From positions 1 to 34,698 of the forward strand of contig JBIICI010000021.1 of NCBI GenBank assembly GCA_044238935.1: 34,698 nucleotides of DNA, given 5' to 3'. This document shows, piece by piece, positions 1-6,637 of this stretch. The notes under the pieces are model-generated. The model was not told the DNA's origin. It did no database searches and was given only the letters and a program-made list of their open reading frames with translations. How positions within the stretch are numbered: position 1 is the first letter of the stretch; every line of letters starts with the position of its first letter. This stretch comes from JBIICI01 sp044238935. GTDB lineage: Bacteria > Pseudomonadota > Alphaproteobacteria > Micavibrionales > Micavibrionaceae. Position numbers and translations under genes: made by a program.

Positions 1-127
1 AACACAATTTTGAGCTATTTTTAAAGGAATGTGAATGGCGTTTTAATAATCCATCACCAAAAGAGCAATTACATCAATTAAAACAATGGGTTAATCAATA
101 TCTCAAATAGTTATCTGGGACAGCCCC
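1..127 (+). mobile_element. 3' end of an IS1016-group (IS1595 family) insertion sequence, cut by the window edge
   Basis: The window opens inside an insertion sequence. The element ends with an 18-bp terminal repeat at 110-127 (GTTATCTGGGACAGCCCC). The same sequence, in direct and reverse-complement form, bounds the deleted copy at 4625-5048. Its coding strand carries the last 35 codons of a transposase (3-110). The terminus lies 5 bp before the stop codon of the reverse-strand gene at 133-375. The rest of the element is outside the window, so intactness cannot be judged. A contig beginning inside a multi-copy element is typical of short-read assemblies. Confidence 0.85.
3..110 (+). pseudogene. 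C-terminal fragment of IS1016-group transposase (partial at the window edge)
   Basis: These are the final 35 codons of an IS1595-family DDE transposase, starting HNFELFLKECEWRFNN and ending at the TAG at 108-110. The same tail is encoded on the reverse strand at 4642-4740, with a few substitutions and a 9-bp deletion in the second copy. The tail with CEWRFNN is typical of IS1016-like transposases. The catalytic core lies outside the window. 'Pseudogene' here only means partial: the gene could be intact upstream. Confidence 0.8.
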
Positions 128-132
128 TAATT

Positions 133-375
133 TTATAAAATATAGGCTGCGGAAAATCCTATGATCGACCCCACAGCGGCACATTTCAACATATTTTTGT
201 CTGTTTGTAATCCGTACGCAAGACCCATGCCAATGCCGCCGGCCATCGCCCCAACACTATTAAAATCATGCGTTAAACCTGATAAACACAGCATAGAGGC
301 AGAAAGAGGAAATATAGAAACATTAATAACTTTGTCCAAGCAATCCAATATTTTTTCTTTTTCTTGTCTATTCAT
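133..375 (-). CDS. Small hydrophobic protein, probably membrane-embedded, unknown function
   Basis: This 80-residue protein has a short charged N-terminus (MNRQEKEKILDCLDKV) followed by mostly hydrophobic, glycine-rich sequence that could form two or three membrane segments (roughly residues 17-34, 38-55 and 64-80). I do not recognise a family. Its ATG shares one base with the stop codon of the upstream reverse-strand gene (TAATG at 373-377), so the two are probably translationally coupled. An IS terminus lies only 5 bp beyond its stop codon. The C-terminus may therefore have been shortened by that insertion, with the stop supplied by target DNA. Confidence 0.6.
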   Translation of the reverse strand: MNRQEKEKILDCLDKVINVSIFPLSASMLCLSGLTHDFNSVGAMAGGIGMGLAYGLQTDKNMLKCAAVGSIIGFSAAYIL

Positions 376-902
376 TACAACGCTGGACCTTTATTTGCTG
401 GTAGATTATTCACTTTATGGTCATTGATCCGCACTTCCAAATTTAAAGTTAAATAATGACCATCATCAAGAACTTTAAGCCTATAAGACTGTTTCGGCAC
501 AAAAAAGAAGTTAGAAAACTCAATCTGTTTTACATCAGGATCACCTTCTTTTGCAGCTATCAACTGAATTTTATCTGACGCGGACAGATTAAAGTTTTTT
601 GCTATGCTTTTCAATATTAAATCAATGGGACTGAGTGGTGTTAGCTCATTATTTTTGGGTTCAATAATCAAAGATTCATTTGGGTGAGCTTCATGCGGTA
701 AATATAAATTCAGATTATACCGAATAATTCGATTATGACCTGCATTGCTTTTTTCCCATGCTGCTCTTAAAGTACTATACTTATTCATAAAATGGTTTTG
801 CTGCTCTTTATCCTCAACAATTATCATATTGGGATTTCTTGTGGCTTTAATTTGATTATCCGTTTTTTCAATTGAAAATGGATTGATTCCTAATTCTTTC
901 AT
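375..902 (-). CDS. Hypothetical soluble protein, first gene of a two-gene unit
   Basis: This 175-residue protein has no signal peptide or membrane segment and no motif I can place. It is rich in Asn and Lys and has a central hydrophobic stretch followed by a beta-rich C-terminal half with alternating hydrophobic residues (for example FSNFFFVPKQSYRLKVL and HYLTLNLEVRI). An AGGGA ribosome-binding site lies about 7 bases before the ATG at 900-902. The gene overlaps the small membrane protein gene downstream by one base, which suggests the two products act together. It is divergent from flgA, with about 145 bp between them. No function is assigned. Confidence 0.6.
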   Translation of the reverse strand: MKELGINPFSIEKTDNQIKATRNPNMIIVEDKEQQNHFMNKYSTLRAAWEKSNAGHNRIIRYNLNLYLPHEAHPNESLIIEPKNNELTPLSPIDLILKSIAKNFNLSASDKIQLIAAKEGDPDVKQIEFSNFFFVPKQSYRLKVLDDGHYLTLNLEVRINDHKVNNLPANKGPAL

Positions 903-993
903 TATGATTTCCCTGTTTTTATAATTTTATAGATCGTACAGTATTTTGAAACACAAAGACCAGAAATAATTTTACAAACCGCCAAATCAGAAC

Positions 994-1009
994 TGGCACA
1001 AAATATGCA
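994..1009 (+). promoter_or_regulatory. Sigma-54 (-24/-12) promoter for flgA-flgH
   Basis: TGGCAC at 994-999, five bases, then ATGCA at 1005-1009 matches the sigma-54 consensus TGGCAC-N5-TTGCA with one mismatch. The GG of the -24 element and the GC of the -12 element are at the required spacing. Transcription would start near 1020, leaving a short leader that contains the GGAGG ribosome-binding site at 1034-1038. Sigma-54 control of flagellar basal-body genes is well known in alphaproteobacteria such as Caulobacter. Confidence 0.65.
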
Positions 1010-1047
1010 TTGTCTTAATCCGTAACCAAAAAAGGAGGATTTGGCTT

Positions 1048-2178
1048 ATGTATGGACAATATTTATCACATGATGAACATTCTTATCAAACAGGCTCTGT
1101 TATCATCCATGATTATTCAGATGATTTTAGCAATGAAATGACGGGGATCAAAACCGTTTCTAAACATCCTATGCCTCCCCGAAAATTTATGTTTTGGAAC
1201 CTTGTGATCTTGATGCTTTCATTAGGGACGGCGTTTATTGTCATTATGGCGACAGCAAATGCTGCAAATGCAGGCAGTTTAGGTCAAAATATTCCAACAT
1301 TAAAAGAAACCAGCTTGGTTCATAATGATGTCATTACCTTGGGGGATATTTTTAACAATATATCAGATGCGCCTATATCTATTCAAAATAAAATATTGGG
1401 ACACGCGCCGTTACCGGGGAATGATTTGGTTTTAAACGCGCGCACTTTATACCATATTGCAAAAACAATGAATATTAACTGGTCACCCATCAGTGCCACA
1501 GAAAAAGTAACCATTCGGCGTGCGGCTTATAACATTGATACGGCCGAAATCGAAACGGCTATTATGGAAGAATTATCGAAAAACCAAGGTGTTTATGGAG
1601 ATTTCAGAATTGAATTTATTGGAGAAACTCCACGTTTTACAATTCCGCTGATGGCAAATACCAGCCTGTCTTCAGAAAATAAATTACCCCTTCGGATCGA
1701 TAATTTTGCCTTTAAACCTTTGGAAAAAACATTCACGGCAACTTTAAAAGCAGCAGATCAAGACAAAATCGTTTCTGGTCAGGTTATTCATCAAATGTCT
1801 GTGCCAATCTTAAAACAGCCCATGCAAAATGGTGATATGATCAGCACAGGGGATTTAGATTGGATTTTAATTGACGAAGACAAACTTGCCCCTCAACAGC
1901 TGGTCAAAGATGTTGATATTATTGGAATGACCCCACGCCATGTCGTGCAACAGGGCAAGCCTCTTTTGAAAACAGATTTGGAAGCTCCCAAAATTATTGC
2001 GCGTGGGGAACTTGTTCGCCTTATTTATCAACATGGATCACTTGAGTTAAGCGCGCGTGGGAAATCCTTGCAAGAAGCCAGCAAGGGCGATATAATCCGT
2101 GTGGTCAATGTCGATAGCAATAAAAATCTGCAAGGCGTGGTCACAGGTGATGGCGAAGTCAGTATCACATTGCAATAA
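1048..2178 (+). CDS. flgA: FlgA, flagellar P-ring assembly chaperone
   Basis: FlgA is the periplasmic chaperone needed to build the flagellar P ring from FlgI. The protein has 376 residues. Residues ~48-80 form a signal-anchor-like hydrophobic stretch (FWNLVILMLSLGTAFIVIM) ending in ANAANA, a likely signal peptidase site. The C-terminal half carries an SAF-type region and the FlgA-family ending (VRLIYQHGSLELSARGKSLQEAS followed by GDIIRVVN and a final VSITLQ). A strong GGAGG site 9 bases before the ATG supports this start. That leaves an unusual cytoplasmic extension of about 45 residues before the export signal. A start at the internal Met of MPPRKF (about residue 42) would give a normal signal peptide but has no comparable ribosome-binding site. 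flgH follows 25 bp downstream. Confidence 0.88.
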   Translation: MYGQYLSHDEHSYQTGSVIIHDYSDDFSNEMTGIKTVSKHPMPPRKFMFWNLVILMLSLGTAFIVIMATANAANAGSLGQNIPTLKETSLVHNDVITLGDIFNNISDAPISIQNKILGHAPLPGNDLVLNARTLYHIAKTMNINWSPISATEKVTIRRAAYNIDTAEIETAIMEELSKNQGVYGDFRIEFIGETPRFTIPLMANTSLSSENKLPLRIDNFAFKPLEKTFTATLKAADQDKIVSGQVIHQMSVPILKQPMQNGDMISTGDLDWILIDEDKLAPQQLVKDVDIIGMTPRHVVQQGKPLLKTDLEAPKIIARGELVRLIYQHGSLELSARGKSLQEASKGDIIRVVNVDSNKNLQGVVTGDGEVSITLQ

Positions 2179-2203
2179 GCGCGCAAAATAAGGAAAATCA
2201 ATC

Positions 2204-2974
2204 ATGTCACCATGTGCTATCCCTCATTTCAACTCAATAACGCGTTTATCCTTTATGCTGGGCTGTTTGTTTTTCGTCTCAGGATGCGCAGTCACCGAAC
2301 GTTTATCAAAGGTGGGAACAGAACCGCCTTTAACACAAATTAGCAACCCCCAATTAGATCGGAATTACAAACCTGTCAGCATGCCAATGCCCAACCAAAT
2401 CGCAGAAGACAGGCAGCCTAATTCCCTATGGACAACAGGACGTCAGGCTTTTTTCGAAGACCAACGCGCCACCGCCGTTGGGGATATTGTCACCGTGATC
2501 ATTAACATAGACGACCAAGCTCAATTGGATAATACAACCACGCGCACCCGTCAAAGCAATGAAAATGCAGGGCTGAAAAACCTTTTAGGCTTGGAAGGCA
2601 GCTTCAATCGTGTCTTACCAGAGGCCGTAAACCCCGCCGCCTTGGTAACAGGAACATCAAATTCCAATTCAAATGGTGTCGGTACAATTGATCGCCAAGA
2701 AAAGATTGAATTGAAATTAGCCGCAATCATCACACAAATTCTGCCAAACGGAAATTTTGTTATTCAGGGCAAACAAGAAATTCGGGTGAATTTTGAAAAA
2801 CGTGTCTTACAGCTCTCAGGCATTATTCGCCCCCAAGATATAACATTAGGCAACACAATCCCATCCGAACAAATTGCTGAAGCGCGCGTTTCCTATGGCG
2901 GCGAAGGGCATATTAGCGATGTTCAACAACCGCGCTATGGTCAACAAATTTTTGATGTCTTGTTTCCTTTTTAA
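2204..2974 (+). CDS. flgH: FlgH, flagellar L-ring lipoprotein
   Basis: FlgH forms the outer-membrane L ring around the flagellar rod. The 256-residue product starts with a lipoprotein signal peptide whose lipobox is VSGC (Cys about residue 28). It then shows the family core: the segment SLWTTGRQAFFEDQRA, the VGDIVTVIINIDDQA strand, the LPNGNFVIQGKQEIRVN region and the C-terminal motif SYGGEGHISDVQQPRYGQQ, ending in DVLFPF. Length is normal. An AAGGAAAA site precedes the ATG. It is cotranscribed with flgA. flgI, often nearby in alphaproteobacteria, does not follow; a broken oxidoreductase gene abuts the stop codon instead. Confidence 0.92.
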   Translation: MSPCAIPHFNSITRLSFMLGCLFFVSGCAVTERLSKVGTEPPLTQISNPQLDRNYKPVSMPMPNQIAEDRQPNSLWTTGRQAFFEDQRATAVGDIVTVIINIDDQAQLDNTTTRTRQSNENAGLKNLLGLEGSFNRVLPEAVNPAALVTGTSNSNSNGVGTIDRQEKIELKLAAIITQILPNGNFVIQGKQEIRVNFEKRVLQLSGIIRPQDITLGNTIPSEQIAEARVSYGGEGHISDVQQPRYGQQIFDVLFPF

Positions 2975-3083
2975 TAAAGGCAGAACTAAATTAAACTCTT
3001 TGCACAGTTGATCAAGTTGCGGATGATGTTTTTCATGAAATCTTCCGGCTCCCATTTCATAAATACACTTATTATCAATACTA

Positions 3084-3331
3084 TAGTGTTTTAAAATATT
3101 GATTGGACAGGAGTGTGAAACCTTTTTGTTTTTGACCACTAAGGGCACTAAGAACCACTAAGGGGCACTAAGGGATCTGTAAGAGCTCAAGGATTGGTGA
3201 AAAACTTAAGGAAAACATGGTTTTCTTAGTGAAACTTATCTGTGCTTAGTGCCCTTAGTGTTTCAAAAAAATGACTTGATAAACAGATGAAAAGATATTT
3301 TTAGCTGTCCAATCTTTAATTTAAGATACTA
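3084..3331. mobile_element. 248-bp MITE with TA target duplication (IS630/Tc1-mariner-like)
   Basis: The element is flanked by TA at 3082-3083 and 3332-3333. Counting from the palindromic ACTATAGT at each edge, its ends are imperfect 31-bp inverted repeats (3080-3110 and 3305-3335), perfect over GATTGGACAG (3101-3110) against CTGTCCAATC (3305-3314). It has no coding capacity. Inside lies a CTAAG-type palindrome (3134-3263). Excision with one TA restores the interrupted reading frame. A 19-bp exact copy of the left end (TA plus the first 17 bases) occurs at 21661-21679. The TA target suggests mobilisation by an IS630-type transposase encoded elsewhere; that is inference. Confidence 0.7.
3134..3263. 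repeat. CTAAG-type palindromic repeat nested in the MITE
   Basis: The left arm (3134-3177) has repeated CACTAAG units. The right arm (about 3221-3263) has CTTAGTG units and includes GCTTAGTGCCCTTAGTG, the reverse complement of part of the left arm. The layout, including the internal TTTCTTAGTGAAACTTA, matches the larger palindrome at 19511-19661, so the two belong to one dispersed family. This copy is more degenerate. Confidence 0.7.
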
Positions 3332-3488
3332 TAGTTTGAGAGACAAGTCTGCCACCAAGATGACTTGATTGATCGTACAAAGATATTGATCCTCTGTATC
3401 CCTGCTTTACTATGTAATAAGCACACGCGAAAGCACTTATTCCAGCTCCAATAATGGATATGGAATTTATTTTTTGTCGCTTCATAGC

Positions 3489-4589
3489 TTAAAAACCCAA
3501 TTTCAATGATCTTTTGTCAAAATAATGTTGATGAGTATGTTTCTTAACCTCATCAAGGGTTGCCTCTGCGATTTTATTGGCATTATCCGTGCCTTTCGCA
3601 AGAATGTAAAAAAGATCCGATATATCTTTCTCCAGCTCTTGGCGGCGTGTTCGCATAGGCTCAGTTAGAGTCACAATTGATTCAATCAGTTTTTTCTTAC
3701 ATTCCACATCACCAATATGGCCTGTTTGATAACGATCTTTTGCCTCTTCTAACCATTGTTTATCTGTAGTAAAGGCATCATGAAATATCCATAATGGATT
3801 ATCGTCGATCTTGCCAGGATCTGTTACTTTCAATCGATTGGGGTCTGTGTACATTTTCATAACTTTATCACGGATAGAATCCGCAGAGTCGGAAAGCAGA
3901 ATCGCATTACCGCTGGATTTACTCATTTTTCGTAACTGTCCGTTTTGATCTGGAGATTCAATCCCAACCAATCGACGAACACGCCCCACCAATGGCTTAG
4001 GAATCGGAAAAAGCCCACCATTTTCAACCTGCACAGCATCATCAAGGCATGGATCAACATGGCAATATAATTGATTAAATTTACGCGCAACCTCATTCGC
4101 CATTTCCAAATGGGGCAACTGATCTTCACCAACAGGAATTACGGAGGGTCTAAATGCTAAAATATCTGCAATTTGTCCTATGGGATAGAGCGCAAATCCA
4201 AAACTAAACCGATCTTCTTGGTTTTTATCTTTTAGCTCCTGTTTCAATGTTGGGTTACGCATCACACGCGCATGTGATAACAGCATGCTAAATAAAAACG
4301 TCATTTCCGTGATGGCAGGAATTTCAGATTGAATAAAGATATTGCTTTTTTCAGGATCAATGCCTGCTGCCAAATAATCCAAGGCAACATCCAACGTGTT
4401 TTGTCGAATAATCGCAGGATCATCATGCCTTGTTGTGAAAGCATGCGTGTTTGCGATAATAAAGAAACAATCATAATTCCCTTCATTTTGAAGGCGCACA
4501 CGATTTTCCAGCGTTCCAACCCAATGCCCCAAATGAAGTCTTCCAGTGGGGGTATCACCTGTTAACAGCCTTGGTTTTTCAATATTCAT
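3489..4589 (-). CDS. trpS: Tryptophanyl-tRNA synthetase
   Basis: This class I aminoacyl-tRNA synthetase charges tRNA-Trp with tryptophan using ATP. The HIGH-type motif is HLGH (residues ~19-22), the KMSKS motif is present as KMSKSSGN (~221-228), and the tryptophan-pocket segment PVGEDQLPHLE is intact. At 366 residues it has the usual bacterial length. I chose the ATG at 4589 because AAAGG lies about 7 bases before it; an ATG 18 bases upstream (4607) has no such site. Only 35 bp separate this start from an IS1016-group remnant, so the native promoter was probably displaced. The oxidoreductase pseudogene starts 3 bp after the stop. Confidence 0.95.
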   Translation of the reverse strand: MNIEKPRLLTGDTPTGRLHLGHWVGTLENRVRLQNEGNYDCFFIIANTHAFTTRHDDPAIIRQNTLDVALDYLAAGIDPEKSNIFIQSEIPAITEMTFLFSMLLSHARVMRNPTLKQELKDKNQEDRFSFGFALYPIGQIADILAFRPSVIPVGEDQLPHLEMANEVARKFNQLYCHVDPCLDDAVQVENGGLFPIPKPLVGRVRRLVGIESPDQNGQLRKMSKSSGNAILLSDSADSIRDKVMKMYTDPNRLKVTDPGKIDDNPLWIFHDAFTTDKQWLEEAKDRYQTGHIGDVECKKKLIESIVTLTEPMRTRRQELEKDISDLFYILAKGTDNANKIAEATLDEVKKHTHQHYFDKRSLKLGF

Positions 4590-4624
4590 AAATTGACCTT
4601 TTATCATTGATTTTAAATTATTAA

Positions 4625-5048
4625 GGGGCTGTCCCAGATAACTATTTGAGATGTTTATTAACCCATTGTTTTAATTGCTCTTTTGGTGATGGATTATTAA
4701 AACGCCATTCACATTTCTTTAAAAATAGCTCAAAATTGTGTTTTGGTACACCATTAAATTTGCGCATATGTCGCTATGATGATCCTCAAAATAACTTTCA
4801 TCAACCTCAATCTCACCATCAAAGACTTCGTGTTCTGCCTGCTTTGCTTGGGAAGCGATCAGAACACGAAGTCTTTGATAGTAATAGGCGGCTGTTTTGC
4901 GATTAACGCCTATCAGCTCTGCGGCACAACGTGCCGTTGTGCCCGCAACAAAATGTTCGATCAATCGATCCTGTATCTTTTTACTGAAACGACTCTTCCG
5001 CATACTGTCCTTATTATAACACTTTTTTGTGTTATCTGGGACAGCCCC
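4625..5048 (-). mobile_element. Internally deleted IS1016-group element (IS1595 family)
   Basis: This 424-bp element has perfect 18-bp terminal inverted repeats at 4625-4642 (GGGGCTGTCCCAGATAAC) and 5031-5048. It keeps the 5' and 3' thirds of the transposase gene but lost the middle, including most of the DDE catalytic core, so it cannot transpose on its own. An intact IS1016-type element is about 700 bp. The flanking 8 bp (ATTATTAA and AAAAACAA) do not match, so I see no target duplication. It sits between the trpS start and the nitroreductase 3' end. Confidence 0.88.
4642..5003 (-). pseudogene. IS1016-group transposase with internal deletion and frameshift
   Basis: The N-terminal part starts at the ATG at 5003 (MRKSRFSKKIQDRLIEHFVA), contains the helix-turn-helix region ARCAAELIGVNRKTAAYYY, and reaches the first catalytic Asp in VDESYF. 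It then jumps to the C-terminal region, readable one frame over as RHMRKFNGVPKHNFELF and ending with the TAG at 4642-4644. The intended frame instead stops near 4719. The start inside the element follows the known IS1016 transposase N-terminus (MRKSRL...). The product would be inactive. Confidence 0.85.
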
Positions 5049-5076
5049 AAAAACAATTGCTTCATAATCAAAATCT

Positions 5077-5679
5077 TTAGAATTGATTATCAATCAATAA
5101 AGTGCTTTTTTCGATAAAGCCGCCTTTTGGGTTTGCAGGCTGTGTCGCTTTTCCAATGACCAAAATCATCCCAATCGCATGATCGGCGGGTAAATTAATC
5201 AACTCAGCAACTTTGTCAGAATCAAACCCAATCATCGGGCATGAATCATAGCCCATTGCTTTTGCGCTTAACATTAATGTTTGACCAATAAATCCGACGG
5301 AACGCATGGCTTCATCCCGTTGCAATTGCTCTTTGCCTTCATAAAAAGGCTTGATCATAGGTACCAAGAAATCTTGGACAGGTTGGGGCGCATTGCGCCA
5401 ATAGAATTGCGGATTCTTATCCCATGCTTTGAGATCAGCACAAATCACATAAACCAAAGACGCATCAGTAATCTGCGCTTGATCCCATGCGGCAGCGCGG
5501 ATATTTTGACGCAAAGCAGGTTCAGATATTTTTACCAAGCGCCAATGTTGGATATTAAACGAAGAGGGCGTTTGCATCGCCAAATCCATTAATTTACCTT
5601 CTTCTGCCTGTGTCATTTTATGATTGGCATCATAATGTTTCACAGAACGACGCGCATAAATTGCATCAAAAGTATCCAT
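5077..5679 (-). CDS. Nitroreductase-family FMN oxidoreductase
   Basis: This 200-residue protein belongs to the FMN-dependent nitroreductase family, which reduces nitro compounds, quinones or other small substrates with NAD(P)H. Family features are the N-terminal FDAIYARRSVKHYD (FMN phosphate contact), TPSSFNIQHWRLV (residues ~37-49), and the C-terminal AKAMGYDSCPMIGFD segment followed by LVIGKA. Length is typical. The ATG at 5679 follows an AAGGA site about 11 bases away. The stop lies 29 bp from the IS1016-group remnant. The physiological substrate cannot be read from sequence. Confidence 0.9.
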   Translation of the reverse strand: MDTFDAIYARRSVKHYDANHKMTQAEEGKLMDLAMQTPSSFNIQHWRLVKISEPALRQNIRAAAWDQAQITDASLVYVICADLKAWDKNPQFYWRNAPQPVQDFLVPMIKPFYEGKEQLQRDEAMRSVGFIGQTLMLSAKAMGYDSCPMIGFDSDKVAELINLPADHAIGMILVIGKATQPANPKGGFIEKSTLLIDNQF

Positions 5680-5783
5680 TTTCGTTTTATCCTTAAAAAA
5701 TAATCATTGAATTTGTTAATCATATAGATTGGTTGAATTGAAATTCCAACATCTTTGGTTCATTTATTTAAATTCAAAAAATA

Positions 5784-5820
5784 TTGACATATTGATTCTT
5801 TCTTGATATACAATCAAGAA
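5784..5820 (+). promoter_or_regulatory. Sigma-70-type promoter with an overlapping palindrome
   Basis: TTGACA at 5784-5789 is followed after 17 bp by TATACA (5807-5812). An 8-bp inverted repeat, TTCTTGAT (5800-5807) and ATCAAGAA (5813-5820) with a 5-base centre, covers the -10 box and could be a repressor operator. The segment ATTGACATATTGATTC differs by one base from that of the promoter at 7719-7747. Confidence 0.55.
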
Positions 5821-5852
5821 CACTAATATTTATAGAAAAAAGGTATAAAAAT

Positions 5853-6425
5853 ATGTCAAAAAATCAGGGCATTACGATGGGATTTAATGACTTGGTAAGA
5901 TGTAAAATAGACGCAGAATATATTACATTCTTTGACCCAATGAATACAGATTGTCACGATCCTAAAGCTCTAAAAAATCCATATACAATAACTGCACATG
6001 GAGCCTATCATGCAAAAAATGGGGAAAATTTTACTAAAATTCCTGTTAAAGACATCCATCATTTAGAGATGAATACGAAAAGAATCCTACCTTGGCCATT
6101 GCCTAAATATCTTCTAGAAGATTCACCACATTTCTGGGTTAGTGGTGATAAGTCCCTTGATATTTTCAATAAATTGACTGTTAATGGTATTTTGATGATG
6201 GATAAGAACACCAAACTCCCTTCAAATCATAAGATTGAAACTATTCTTTTTAATGAAAATTATAGAGGCGCAGTTATTGAAAACATTCAGGAATCCGGTA
6301 AGCTAAATAGCTTTAAAAAAGCTGTAGAAGAAAAGAATGACGGCTATTTTCACAACAGAAAAGAGCAATCGCCCAATTCAATTAAAAATGTCACCAAGGA
6401 TCTCAAAAAATTATTATTACCTTAA
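5853..6425 (+). CDS. Hypothetical protein, AT-rich accessory gene
   Basis: This 190-residue soluble protein has no signal peptide or membrane segment and no motif I recognise. It is rich in Asn, Lys and His. The central region reads HLEMNTKRILPWPLPKYLL and the C-terminus is lysine-rich. An AAAGG site precedes the ATG, and a good promoter with an overlapping palindrome lies just upstream. The gene is convergent with the Nudix-like gene at 6638-7687, and both share a nearly identical promoter segment, which hints at common regulation. Its AT-rich composition suggests recent acquisition. No function is proposed. Confidence 0.6.
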   Translation: MSKNQGITMGFNDLVRCKIDAEYITFFDPMNTDCHDPKALKNPYTITAHGAYHAKNGENFTKIPVKDIHHLEMNTKRILPWPLPKYLLEDSPHFWVSGDKSLDIFNKLTVNGILMMDKNTKLPSNHKIETILFNENYRGAVIENIQESGKLNSFKKAVEEKNDGYFHNRKEQSPNSIKNVTKDLKKLLLP

Positions 6426-6552
6426 CTCCGCACCTGATACGATTTCTTTTTGGCTCAGGTCACATCCCTGATAATCCATGAGATTCAGTGTCAGGCAGGC
6501 GGTTTCTGCATAGATCATGAAAATCTATTGTTTTTTATTTCCTCCCCTACAC

Positions 6553-6636
6553 AGTCATTCCGCGCCTGACGCAGAATCTCCCTGATTTAGGTAATTTACC
6601 CTGATCAAGGAGATGCCGGATCACGTCCAGCATGAC
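6553..6636. repeat. Two-hairpin intergenic repeat (GTCAT...ATGAC family), copy 1
   Basis: The unit opens with GTCATTCCGCG and closes with CATGAC. It holds two short stem-loops, each with one mismatch: ATTCCGCG/CGCAGAAT and ATGCCGGA/TCCAGCAT. It lies between two convergent genes, touching the Nudix-like stop codon, and may help terminate both. The preceding ~125 bp (6426-6552) shows nothing I recognise. Confidence 0.65.
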
Positions 6637-6637
6637 A

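Larger units (their letters stand above)
2975..3485 (-). pseudogene. Flavin amine-oxidase-like oxidoreductase, split by a MITE and truncated at flgH
   Basis: Reading leftward from the ATG at 3485, 54 codons give a Rossmann FAD-binding N-terminus (SIIGAGISAFACAYYI, then GSISLYDQSSHLGGR) before a stop at 3321. The continuation lies at about 2975-3081 on the same strand (CIYEMGAGRFHEKHHPQLDQ), which resembles the segment after the GGR motif in flavin amine oxidases and renalase-like proteins. Removing 3082-3331 joins the halves in frame. Similarity ends at the flgH stop codon, so the 3' part is also deleted. It starts 3 bp after the trpS stop, so it was once the second gene of a trpS unit. Only about 90 residues of a family usually 320-450 long remain, so no activity is expected. 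Confidence 0.75.

Noticed and set aside
161..427. Plus-strand frame opposite the small membrane protein gene
   Set aside because: It has no ribosome-binding site and overlaps two reverse-strand genes that have coupled starts and plausible protein features.
2846..2974. Extension of the reverse-strand frame from the oxidoreductase pseudogene into flgH
   Set aside because: It is antisense to the conserved flgH C-terminus and loses flavoprotein similarity at the flgH stop codon. The open frame there is chance.
3078..3335. Reading the flanking ATACTATAGT as a 10-bp target-site duplication
   Set aside because: ACTATAGT is its own reverse complement and belongs to the terminal inverted repeats. 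Only a TA duplication restores the reading frame.
1..5048. A composite transposon formed by the two IS1016-group copies, carrying flgA-flgH and trpS
   Set aside because: The right copy is deleted and shows no target duplication, the two copies differ by several changes, and the cargo includes core genes. Two independent insertions are simpler.
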